Below, piece after piece: positions 8,608 through 16,081 of a stretch of 35,670 nucleotides of DNA; within the stretch, counting starts at the first letter, position 1; each line of letters starts with the position of its first letter. Both the position numbers and the translations under genes were made by a program. Under the pieces are notes generated by a model that saw only the letters and a program-made list of their open reading frames with translations, was not told where the DNA came from and made no database searches. The stretch covers positions 66,414 through 102,083 of the forward strand of contig NZ_LMNS01000009.1 of NCBI RefSeq assembly GCF_001423405.1. The letters are read 5' to 3'. Source of the stretch: Methylobacterium sp. Leaf123 (GTDB lineage Bacteria > Pseudomonadota > Alphaproteobacteria > Rhizobiales > Beijerinckiaceae).

Positions 8608-8664
8608 CAGGCGTTCGTCGTGACGCGACGATCCGGACCGGATGTATTGAGTAAGGTGCAACAC
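8608..8664. promoter_or_regulatory. Divergent intergenic region with two abutting palindromes
   Basis: This 57-bp gap separates the two divergent glycosyltransferase operons and must carry control for at least one of them unless promoters lie inside the coding regions. It contains TCGTCG-TGACG-CGACGA at 8615-8631 and, sharing base 8631, ATCCGG-A-CCGGAT at 8631-8643. Both have perfect 6-bp arms. They are candidate regulator sites. No confident -35/-10 pair was picked. AAGG at 8653-8656 precedes the GTG start at 8665. Confidence 0.45.
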
Positions 8665-9705
8665 GTGATCCGCGTCGCCCAAGTCGCTCCGAACATTTTC
8701 CCCGTTCCCCCCGAACACCATGGCGGCACCGAGAGGATCGTGCACGATCTGTCCGTGGCGCTGCGAAGCTTAGGTATAGACGTAACGCTGTTCGCCTCAT
8801 CGGACAGTGCGACAGACTTGCCGCGCGTCGGCGATCATCCGAGCCTCGCGGCTCTGCAACATCGGAACCGGCAGGTCCCCCCCGGGGTTCCGGCGGCCCT
8901 CGATGCGTTGCAACTGGAAGCTTTGCGCCAGCGGCTCGACCGGTTCGATATCGTGCATTGCCATGGCGAGTTCGCCCATGCGGCGCTGCTGGGCCCGCGC
9001 CGGCGCCAGAGCCTGACGACGGTGCATTGGCGCGTGGACGAACTCGACCGGGCGCTGTTCTTCGCCGGCTTCCCCGATCTGCCGGTCGCGGCGATCTCGG
9101 CGGCGCAGGAAGCCGGCATTCCGGCCTCGAACCGGGCGGGTGTCGTGCATCACGGGATCGCCAGGGACCGCTACACGTTCCGGCCGGAGCCCGGCACGCA
9201 TGTCGCCTTCGTCGGCCGGATGACCGACCAGAAACGCCCGGACACCGCGATCCGCGTCGCCCGCGCCGCCGGCCTGCCGATCCGGCTCGGCGGCACGATC
9301 GATGTCGGCAATCCGGACTATTTCGAGCGGCATGTGCGCCCCTTGCTCGGGCCCGATGCGACCTATCTCGGGCCCATTGATGATCGGGCGAAAGGCGAAC
9401 TGCTCGGCGGCGCACAAGCGCTGCTGTTCCCGATCGATTGGCCCGAGCCCTTCGGCCTCGTGATGATCGAGGCCATGGCCTGCGGCACGCCGGTGATCGC
9501 CTGGAATCGCGGCTCGGTCCCCGAGATCGTCGAGGAGGGGGTAACGGGCTTCGTTGTCGCCTCGGAGGCCGAAGCCGTCGCGGCCCTGGCCCGGATCGGG
9601 CAGCTCGACCGCGCTCTGGTGCGCCGCCGGTTCGAGGAGCGGTTCACCGCCGAGCGCATGGCGCGCGACTACATCGCCCTCTATCGCCGCTTGCTCGCCG
9701 CCTGA
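8665..9705 (+). CDS. Glycosyltransferase family 4 (GT-B fold)
   Basis: A 346-residue GT4 enzyme. It opens IRVAQVAPNIFPVPPEHHGG followed by TERIVHDLS, the acceptor loop of a common alphaproteobacterial GT4 subgroup. Further motifs are DIVHCHGEF (95-103), VVHHGIARDRY (160-170), FVGRMTDQKRPD (182-193) and the E-x7-E signature EPFGLVMIEAMACGTPV with Glu261 and Glu269. The GTG at 8665 is chosen because the fold starts there and AAGG lies eight bases upstream; a longer frame to 8593 would enter the divergent gene. Its TGA shares one base with the ATG of the next gene (TGATG), so the two are translationally coupled. It resembles the GT4 at 2395-3450 on the other strand. Confidence 0.9.
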   Translation: MIRVAQVAPNIFPVPPEHHGGTERIVHDLSVALRSLGIDVTLFASSDSATDLPRVGDHPSLAALQHRNRQVPPGVPAALDALQLEALRQRLDRFDIVHCHGEFAHAALLGPRRRQSLTTVHWRVDELDRALFFAGFPDLPVAAISAAQEAGIPASNRAGVVHHGIARDRYTFRPEPGTHVAFVGRMTDQKRPDTAIRVARAAGLPIRLGGTIDVGNPDYFERHVRPLLGPDATYLGPIDDRAKGELLGGAQALLFPIDWPEPFGLVMIEAMACGTPVIAWNRGSVPEIVEEGVTGFVVASEAEAVAALARIGQLDRALVRRRFEERFTAERMARDYIALYRRLLAA

Positions 9706-10889
9706 TGCGCACCGCGCTTTTGGCCTGGGACTACCCGCCGGCGCCGAGCGGCCTGTCGACGGCGGCGCGGGAGATCGCCGAGAGCCTCGCTGGGGCCGGC
9801 GCCGAGGTGACCGTCTTCACCCTCGACCGAACCGGCCGCGAGCGGGTCGGCCGCGTCAGGGTCGAAGGGCTCGCCCTGCCGCCCGGCGGTCGCTTGGCAC
9901 GCCTGCGCCTATTGGGCTCGGCCGGGCATCTGGCCGCGCCGCTCGCGTTCCGGCGGGCGGTGCTGGCCGCCCATGCCCGCGCCCCCTTTGACGTGATCGA
10001 GGCGACGAACTGGTACGCGCCCGCCGTGCTGCTCGCCCGCCGTAGCGACCTGCCCCTGGTGACGCGCAGCTCGACCCCGGCCGCGTTCACCCGTGGGACC
10101 GGCGCCAGCCTGCGCGATCGCCTCGACGGCCGCACGGCCGATGCGCTGGAGCGTGCCCAGGCGCGGGGCAGCGCCGGCCTCATCGCCAACACGGCCGAGC
10201 ACGGGGCGGTGATCGCGCGGGCCTACCGGCTTTCGGGGCGGCAACCCTCCGCCGTGATCGGCCTCAGCCTGCCGCCGGAGATTCTTTCGAGCGCCCGCAC
10301 CGCCGCCTATCCGGAGACGGATGTGCCCGTGCGCTTGCTCTTCGTCGGGCGGGCGGAGGCGCGCAAAGGGTTCGACGCCCTGCTCGCCGCGGTCACGATC
10401 CTTGCCGCGGAGCAGGCGGCAGGCGCCCTGCCGCCCTTCCGGCTCGACCTCGTCGGGGTGCCGCCGGACGACCTGCCGCCGGATCTGCCCGACGCGGCGC
10501 AGCCCTACATCCGCGCCCGCGGCCGTGTCGATGCGGACGCGCTGGCGCGGGCCTATGCGGACGCCCATGCGGTGCTTGCACCGTCCCGCTACGAGAGCTT
10601 CGGCCTCGTCTACCAGGAGGCCATGGCCTATGGCCGGCCGGTGGTGGCCTGCGCGGAGGATGCAAGCGCCCGCGCCTTCGTCGGCGCCTCCGGGGCGGGC
10701 TCCCTGGCACAGGCGGCCACCGGGCCGGCGCTCGCGGATGCCCTGCGCCCGCTCCTCCGCGATCCCGGCCTGCGCCGCGCCTACCGTGCGCGGGCTCTGG
10801 CGGCGGCGGGGCGGTTCGACAGGGCGAGCCTCGGGCGCGAGACCCTGGCGCTCTACGAGGCGGCGGCCGCGGCGGCGCGACACGGGTGA
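9705..10889 (+). CDS. Glycosyltransferase family 4 (GT-B fold)
   Basis: A 394-residue GT-B transferase with N-terminus ALLAWDYPPAPSGLSTAARE (acceptor loop PSGLST), then DVIEATNWYAP, IANTAEHGAVIARAY, the domain-2 entry RLLFVGRAEARKGFDALL, and the retaining signature YESFGLVYQEAMAYGRPVV, where Glu-x7-Glu is intact. The ATG overlaps the stop of the upstream GT4 by one base, so they form a two-gene operon. The frame is open further upstream, but that part lies inside the preceding gene. It is alanine- and arginine-rich with strong GC third-position bias. The acceptor and donor are unknown. It converges on the next minus-strand gene with a 27-bp gap. Confidence 0.88.
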   Translation: MRTALLAWDYPPAPSGLSTAAREIAESLAGAGAEVTVFTLDRTGRERVGRVRVEGLALPPGGRLARLRLLGSAGHLAAPLAFRRAVLAAHARAPFDVIEATNWYAPAVLLARRSDLPLVTRSSTPAAFTRGTGASLRDRLDGRTADALERAQARGSAGLIANTAEHGAVIARAYRLSGRQPSAVIGLSLPPEILSSARTAAYPETDVPVRLLFVGRAEARKGFDALLAAVTILAAEQAAGALPPFRLDLVGVPPDDLPPDLPDAAQPYIRARGRVDADALARAYADAHAVLAPSRYESFGLVYQEAMAYGRPVVACAEDASARAFVGASGAGSLAQAATGPALADALRPLLRDPGLRRAYRARALAAAGRFDRASLGRETLALYEAAAAAARHG

Positions 10890-10916
10890 TCCGACGGTGA
10901 CTGCGCCGACGAAATC

Positions 10917-11906
10917 TCAATCGCGGTACGGCAGCAGCAGCGCATCCTCCTCTTCCGGCCGGCCACGGCCGGGATCCAGCGCCTCGTAGCGGCGCGAGCG
11001 GGCCGCGACATGGGCACGGCTCAGGCGATGCTCGATCCCGCCGTGGAGGCTGATGAAGCTCTCGGGCCAGCCGCCCGCGAGCTGCGGCCGCTCATGCACC
11101 CGGCCGGCATAGCGGACGTCGCTGCGGTTCAACCGGTACTGGACGTCCGGGTAGACATCCGAGAGGACGCCATCGACGCGGTTGAACCGCGCCAGCCCGA
11201 TCGAGCGGACGGCGCCCGCCTCGGCAAGGGCTGCGAGCGCGGGCAGAAGGCGACCGGTGGCCGGATCGAGCGTCTCGTCGGCGTCGAGCTGCACCATCCA
11301 GGCATGGCGAGCCAGCGCCTGGAGCGCGTTGCGTTGCGCGGCGAAGTCGCCAGCCAGCGGCCGGGCGACGACGCGCACCGCCCCTGCGGGAAACCCGGCG
11401 ACCGCCACCGCACAGGGCGGGGTGATGTCGGCATCGAGCAGGATCGCGATGTCGTCGGTCCAGCTCGCCTGCGTCGGCAGGCTCGCGAGCACAGCATCGA
11501 CCTCGGACGGACGGCAGAGCAGACCGAGCGAGACGGGGCGTTCCTCGCACGCCTCAAGGGCGAAGAGGTCGGCTCGCGCGGCGTGCTCGTCATGGGGATT
11601 GCGCAAAGCGGCGTGGCCCTCGGCGTCGAGCGGGCGGATGCCGCGTCCGAGCCGGGTGGCGGCAATGCGGAGGGTGTAGAGGTCGAGCCCGTAGGGCGCG
11701 TCGGGATCGGACGCGAAGATCGATCCAGCAAGAGCCTCGGCGAGTTGCGCGCGGCAGCGGGATGCGTCCGCTCCGCGTTCGAGCAGGACGCCGCATGAGG
11801 CGCAGGCGAGCGGAAACAACCGCCGATGTCCATCGGGGTAGGTCAGATGCCGCTCGCTCGGCGCGAGCATGTCGGCCGCGCAGACGAAGCATCGGCGCAT
11901 GGTCAT
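10917..11906 (-). CDS. Zinc-ribbon-tipped GT2-like glycosyltransferase
   Basis: About 329 residues. The N-terminus has two CxxC knuckles, Cys6/Cys9 (CFVC) and Cys35/Cys38 (CASC), which look like a zinc ribbon. A GT-A core follows: ILLDADITPP (155-164), GDFAAQRNALQ (186-196), then MVQLDADETL with the DxDE metal site at 208-211. The closing segment YAGRVHERPQL (266-276) is typical of GT2 enzymes of the tetratricopeptide/WaaE-like type. The start may be the ATG at 11906 or 11900; neither has a strong ribosome site, and the long upstream frame is non-coding. It stands alone on the minus strand between plus-strand transferases. The zinc ribbon may bind the acceptor or a partner, which is inference. 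Confidence 0.8.
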   Translation of the reverse strand: MTMRRCFVCAADMLAPSERHLTYPDGHRRLFPLACASCGVLLERGADASRCRAQLAEALAGSIFASDPDAPYGLDLYTLRIAATRLGRGIRPLDAEGHAALRNPHDEHAARADLFALEACEERPVSLGLLCRPSEVDAVLASLPTQASWTDDIAILLDADITPPCAVAVAGFPAGAVRVVARPLAGDFAAQRNALQALARHAWMVQLDADETLDPATGRLLPALAALAEAGAVRSIGLARFNRVDGVLSDVYPDVQYRLNRSDVRYAGRVHERPQLAGGWPESFISLHGGIEHRLSRAHVAARSRRYEALDPGRGRPEEEDALLLPYRD

Positions 11907-12006
11907 CACTCCGGCACCCTCGCATCCCGGCAAAGCTCTGGTTGCGGCGCGCCGGCGCCTTACCTTCGCTGTTCCGCACGCTTCAAACCCCGAGCCCCAG
12001 CCGCCA

Positions 12007-12642
12007 GTGCCCGCCGATTTCGATCTTCCCGAAACAGACCGCTTGGCTTTACCGCCCGCGGCGTCCCTGGCCATCGTCGGCAATGCGCCGGAAATCGGCG
12101 CTGCGGCGCGTGGGATCGATGAAGCGGATTGCGTGGTGCGCTTCAACAACGCGGCGGGCTTTGGTGGCCGCACCGGCGGGCGCGTCACGCATCTCGCGCT
12201 GGTAAACCGCGGCGGCCAGATGCGGGAATGGTTGGCGGACCCTCACTTTCTCGAGCGCCCGGTGATCCGGGCGGCGCAAGCCTTCATCCTGCCCTTCCCG
12301 ATGCTGCCGGCGGAGGCGAACGGCCCCGAGCCGATCTGCTGGACCCGGGAAGCCTTGGCGCTGCTCCGCCCCACGGGCCGGCCGATCCACATCCTCTCCG
12401 AGGATCTTCACGACCAAGCGCGGGGCGTCCTCGCGCCCCGGACGGACGGGCGCCCGAACCCGAGCACCGGCTTCCTCGTCACGTTTGCGCTCCTCAACGA
12501 CCGCCCCCGCAATGCCGATCCGGCGCAGGCCTACGGGTTCGGGTTTGACGGCTGGCCCGGACATCCCTGGGCCGCCGAGCGCGCGTGGTTCGCGGAAGCC
12601 CAGGCGGCCGGGCGCCTGCACCTGCACCCTCTCGAAGATTGA
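12007..12642 (+). CDS. GT29-like (sialyltransferase-fold) glycosyltransferase
   Basis: The protein (211 residues from the GTG at 12007) has the order of GT29 sialyl motifs. A motif-L-like block LAIVGNAPEIG (21-31) is followed by GIDEADCVVRFNNAAGFGG (36-54). A motif-S-like block PSTGFLVTFALL (152-163) is followed by QAYGFGFDG (174-182). A terminal histidine and glutamate (HPLED) sit where the VS motif would be. In animals this fold transfers sialic acid from CMP donors; bacterial members exist but are little studied, and the donor here is unknown. An in-frame ATG at 11899 would add 36 Pro/Arg-rich residues but would overlap the divergent gene's start, so I prefer 12007. The end is certain and the start is not. 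Confidence 0.72.
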   Translation: MPADFDLPETDRLALPPAASLAIVGNAPEIGAAARGIDEADCVVRFNNAAGFGGRTGGRVTHLALVNRGGQMREWLADPHFLERPVIRAAQAFILPFPMLPAEANGPEPICWTREALALLRPTGRPIHILSEDLHDQARGVLAPRTDGRPNPSTGFLVTFALLNDRPRNADPAQAYGFGFDGWPGHPWAAERAWFAEAQAAGRLHLHPLED

Positions 12643-12652
12643 TCCGCCCGAC

Positions 12653-13297
12653 ATGTCCACGCTGATCACCGTGCTGAAGAGCGGCGGGCGCTACGATGCG
12701 AGCTGGGTCGAGCGGCTGGCCCGCGGCCTGCGCCGCCATGCGCCGGCCTTCGAGCGGATCTTGTGCCTCACCGACCTGCCGCTCGTCGTCGAGGGCGTCG
12801 AGCGTGTGCCCCTGCGCCACGACTGGCCGGCTTGGTGGGCGAAGATGGAGGCGTTCCGCCCCGGTCTCACCGAGGGCACGACGTTGCTCTGCGACCTCGA
12901 CACCGTCTTCACCGGCCCGGCCGATACCCTGGCCGAGCCCGGCCTCGCGGCAATGGAGGACTACTTTCACAAGGGCCGACTCTCCAGCGCCCTTCTGCGC
13001 TGGTCCGGAGACGAACTTGCCGGGCTCTACGAGCGCTTCGCGGCCGAGCCTGAGCGCTGGATGACGGCCGGATCCTGCGGCCCGGTCCCCAACGCCGTGC
13101 ACGGCGATCAGGTCGTCATCGACCATCTGCTGCGCGCGGAGGGCGTGCGTCCGCGCTTCTTCCAAGACATCGCGCCGGACCTGCTCGACTTCTACGATCC
13201 CCGACGCGCCGCGCACGGCCCTGTCGTGATCTTCATCGGTGAGTCCAAGCCGGACACCGTCCGCGGACCGGTCCACGAGGCCTGGACCGGCGCTTGA
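12653..13297 (+). CDS. Putative small GT-A glycosyltransferase with DxD motif
   Basis: 214 residues, beginning 10 bp after the GT29-like gene and probably co-transcribed with it. The first strand is TLITVLKSGGRYDASWVERL. The central block WWAKMEAFRPG (61-71) followed by TLLCDLDTVFTGP (77-89) holds a DLD metal-binding motif (81-83), as in GT8/GT-A nucleotide-sugar enzymes. Later segments are GPVPNAVHGDQVVID and VVIFIGESKPDTV. No signal peptide or membrane segment is visible. I recognise the fold type but not a named family. Its position closing the glycosyltransferase island supports the assignment. No clear terminator follows in the 166-bp gap. Confidence 0.65.
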   Translation: MSTLITVLKSGGRYDASWVERLARGLRRHAPAFERILCLTDLPLVVEGVERVPLRHDWPAWWAKMEAFRPGLTEGTTLLCDLDTVFTGPADTLAEPGLAAMEDYFHKGRLSSALLRWSGDELAGLYERFAAEPERWMTAGSCGPVPNAVHGDQVVIDHLLRAEGVRPRFFQDIAPDLLDFYDPRRAAHGPVVIFIGESKPDTVRGPVHEAWTGA

Positions 13298-13463
13298 GGC
13301 GCGCTGCTTGACCCGAACGGCGTTCCGACCGCGGATGGGCGTGAATCTGCCTTGCCGTGTTCATCGTCAGCGTCGTCGTTTCGCTTGTCCTGATTTTCGG
13401 GTGATCCCTTCCGCCGCGTGGGCGTTGACCGGTTCCTTGTGATGTGGCGGGAGGATACGAGCC

Positions 13464-13703
13464 ATGACGAAGCTTTTCATCGCGCGGGTGCGCGGCACGG
13501 ACGGCGAGCGCCCCCTTGTGACCGTGCGGGCGGCGGCCGAGGGGGAAGCGCGCCTGTTCGTCGAGGCGGCCTACCCCGAGGACGAGATCGTCGAGATCGC
13601 CGAGCCGGGCGAGTGGGTGAGCGACAGCGACACGGGAACGAAGAACGGCGATGTGCGCGAGCATCCGGGCACCGCGTGGCAAGCGCCGACGAGCCGGGCG
13701 TAG
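13464..13703 (+). CDS. Small hypothetical protein, 79 aa
   Basis: A 79-residue acidic protein starting MTKLFIARVRGTDGERPLVT, with no membrane segment or signal peptide. The ATG is preceded by a strong GGGAGGA at the right spacing, and third-position GC is coding-like. It ends nine bases before the MmcQ/YjbR gene and is probably co-transcribed with it. I do not recognise the family. The repeated Glu/Val/Ile pattern (DEIVEIAEPGEWVS) suggests a small beta-rich fold. Function unknown. Confidence 0.7.
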   Translation: MTKLFIARVRGTDGERPLVTVRAAAEGEARLFVEAAYPEDEIVEIAEPGEWVSDSDTGTKNGDVREHPGTAWQAPTSRA

Positions 13704-13712
13704 CGCGCGGCC

Positions 13713-14069
13713 ATGTCCTGCCTGCCCGAGGATGTGCGCGCCCTCGCGCTGATGCTGCCGGAGGCGGTCGAGGGCGCGCATCAGGGCCATCCCGATTACC
13801 GAATCGGCGGGCGGATCTTCGCCACCCTCTGGACCGACGAGGCGCGGGTGGTCGTGCGGCTGACGCCCGAGGCGCAAGCCCTGTGGCTGGAGGCCGAGCC
13901 GGATGCGTGCGAGCCCGTGCCGGGCGCCTGGGGCGCGCGCGGCTGGACGAGCCTCGAACTCGACCTCGTCGAAGAGGAGACCTTGCGCGACGTGCTTCTG
14001 ACCGCTTGGCGGATCGTCGCGCCGCCCGGTCTCGTCGCCCGCTACGAAGGTCTCGCGCTCGATCCGTGA
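13713..14069 (+). CDS. MmcQ/YjbR family protein
   Basis: 118 residues with the layout of the MmcQ/YjbR (DUF419) family: LPEAVEGAHQGHPDYRIGGR (residues 15-34), FATLWTDEARVVVRLTPE, then WGARGWTSLELD and a C-terminal helix LRDVLLTAWRIVAP. Members fold like the C-terminal DNA-binding module of some regulators, but most are of unknown role; a CyaY-like fold has been noted. It follows the small protein at 13464 by nine bases. It converges on the ABC-F gene with only 7 bp between stops, so no separate terminator is present. Confidence 0.8.
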   Translation: MSCLPEDVRALALMLPEAVEGAHQGHPDYRIGGRIFATLWTDEARVVVRLTPEAQALWLEAEPDACEPVPGAWGARGWTSLELDLVEEETLRDVLLTAWRIVAPPGLVARYEGLALDP

Positions 14070-14076
14070 GGGCGAG

Positions 14077-15699
14077 TCAGCTTCGCAGCCCCGGCGCTTC
14101 CTGCCCGGTGCTGGCCACATATTCCGAGTAGCCCCCGCCATACTGGCGGATGCCGTCCCCGGTGACTTCGAGCACCCGGTTCGACAGGGCGGCCAGGAAG
14201 TGCCGGTCGTGGCTCACGAACAGCATCGTGCCCTCGAAGCCTGTCAGGGCGTTGATCAGCATTTCCTTGGTGGCGATGTCGAGGTGGTTGGTCGGCTCGT
14301 CGAGGACGAGGAAGTTCGGCGGGTCGTAGAGCATCTTGGCCATCACCAGCCGGGCCTTCTCACCGCCGGACAGCACGCGGCAGGGCTTCTCCACGTCGTC
14401 CCCGGAGAAGCCGAAGCAGCCGGCGAGCGCCCGCAGCGAGCCCTGGCCGGCCTGCGGGAAGGTGCTTTCCAGATCCTCGAACACGGTCAGGTCGCCGTCG
14501 AGCAGGTCCATGGCGTGCTGGGCGAAGTAGCCGAGCTTGACGCTGCCGCCGACGGCCACCGTGCCGGCATCGGGCTCCGCCGTGCCGGTGATGAGCTTCA
14601 GCAGCGTCGATTTCCCGGCGCCGTTGATGCCCATGACGCACCAGCGCTCCTTGCGCCGGATCGAGAAGTCGAGCCCCTCGTAGATGATGCGGCTGCCGTA
14701 GCGCTTGTGCACGCCCTTGAGCATCGCGACGTCGTCACCCGAGCGCGGTGCCGGCTGGAATTCGAAGGCGACGGTCTGACGGCGGCGCGGCGGCTCGACC
14801 CGCTCGATCTTGTCGAGCTTCTTCACCCGGCTCTGGACCTGCGCGGCATGGCTGGCGCGGGCCTTGAAGCGCTCGATGAACTTGATCTCCTTGGCGAGCA
14901 TCGCCTGCTGGCGCTCGAACTGCGCCTGCTGATGCTGCTCGTTCAGCGCCCGCTGCTGCTCGTAGAAGCCGTAATCACCGGAATAGGTGGTGAGCGTGCC
15001 GCCATCGATCTCGATGACCTTGGAGACGATGCGGTTCATGAACTCGCGGTCGTGCGAGGTCATCAGCAGCGCGCCGTCATAGCCCTTGAGGAAGGCTTCG
15101 AGCCAGATCAGGCTCTCCAGATCGAGGTGGTTGCTCGGCTCGTCGAGCAGCATCACGTCGGGGCGCATCAGCAGGATGCGGGCGAGCGCGACGCGCATCT
15201 TCCAGCCGCCCGAAAGCCGGCCGACATCGCCGTCCATCATCTCCTGCGAGAAGCCGAGACCGGCCAGAACCTCGTAGGCGCGGCCCTCGAGGGCGTAACC
15301 GTCGAGCTCCTCGAAGCGGGCCTGGACCTCGCCGTAGCGCTCGATCAGCGCCTCCATCTCGTCGACCCGGTCGGGATCGGCGAGACCGGCTTCCAGCTCC
15401 TTCAGCTCGGCCGCGACGACGCTGACCGGGCCGGCCCCGTCCATCACCTCGGCGACGACGGTGCGTCCGGCCATCTCGCCGACATCCTGGCTGAAATAGC
15501 CGATGGTGATGCCGCGCTCGGAGGAGACCTGCCCCTCGTCGGGCTGTTCCTGCCCGGTCATCATCCGGAAGAGCGTGGTCTTGCCGGCACCGTTCGGGCC
15601 GACGAGGCCGGCCTTCTCGCCCTTCTGAAGGGCGGCGGACGCCTCGATGAAGACGATCTGACGACCGTTCTGCTTGCCGATCTTGTCGAGGCGAATCAT
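14077..15699 (-). CDS. ABC-F family ATPase (ribosome-associated type)
   Basis: 540 residues with two ABC ATPase domains and no transmembrane part. Domain 1 has Walker A GPNGAGKTT (34-42), signature LSGGWKMR (162-169) and Walker B MLLDEPSNHLD (183-193). Domain 2 has GINGAGKST (357-365), LSGGEKAR (443-450) and LVLDEPTNHLD (464-474). Between them (about 240-310) lies the charged, glutamine- and lysine-rich linker diagnostic of ABC-F proteins, which act at the ribosomal E site in translation or antibiotic protection. The length and motif set fit a housekeeping member of the YbiT/Uup/EttA group. I cannot say which one, and no resistance role is implied. The gene is monocistronic, facing away from the chemotaxis gene. 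Confidence 0.93.
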   Translation of the reverse strand: MIRLDKIGKQNGRQIVFIEASAALQKGEKAGLVGPNGAGKTTLFRMMTGQEQPDEGQVSSERGITIGYFSQDVGEMAGRTVVAEVMDGAGPVSVVAAELKELEAGLADPDRVDEMEALIERYGEVQARFEELDGYALEGRAYEVLAGLGFSQEMMDGDVGRLSGGWKMRVALARILLMRPDVMLLDEPSNHLDLESLIWLEAFLKGYDGALLMTSHDREFMNRIVSKVIEIDGGTLTTYSGDYGFYEQQRALNEQHQQAQFERQQAMLAKEIKFIERFKARASHAAQVQSRVKKLDKIERVEPPRRRQTVAFEFQPAPRSGDDVAMLKGVHKRYGSRIIYEGLDFSIRRKERWCVMGINGAGKSTLLKLITGTAEPDAGTVAVGGSVKLGYFAQHAMDLLDGDLTVFEDLESTFPQAGQGSLRALAGCFGFSGDDVEKPCRVLSGGEKARLVMAKMLYDPPNFLVLDEPTNHLDIATKEMLINALTGFEGTMLFVSHDRHFLAALSNRVLEVTGDGIRQYGGGYSEYVASTGQEAPGLRS

Positions 15700-16081
15700 G
15701 CGTCCGCGAGGCCTGGTTGAGGGTCTGGGGGCGGTGTGCCGGGAAGGGAGCGCTCGCGCCTTACGCCAAGGGCGCCGCGAGCGGAAGCAGACCGGCTTCA
15801 GGGCAGGTCCGCTTCAGGCGAGCGGGAAGTTTTCGGCCGCCCGCGCCCGCCCCGTCATGACAGGCTAAAACGCGAACGCATTTTTCTCGGAGAAGCAAAT
15901 CTGGTTCTGCCAGTGGCTATCGAACCGTCTGAGCCATGACAACATATGTAGTTATCAACCTCCGCTAACAATCGATCCTTCGAGTTGCCGATTCTTAACC
16001 CTGCATGCCTCACATCATTGTGATCCGAGGCGACCGGGGCCGCGCGCGGATACTCTTTGACGGTCCCCGCGACGCGAACAG
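15700..16081. other. Divergent intergenic region between ABC-F and MCP genes
   Basis: 382 bp with no supportable gene. The half nearest the chemotaxis gene (about 15870-16000) is notably AT-richer than the surroundings and includes the 8-bp palindrome ACATATGT. It probably holds the promoters of both divergent genes, but no -35/-10 pair is good enough to assign. Confidence 0.5.
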
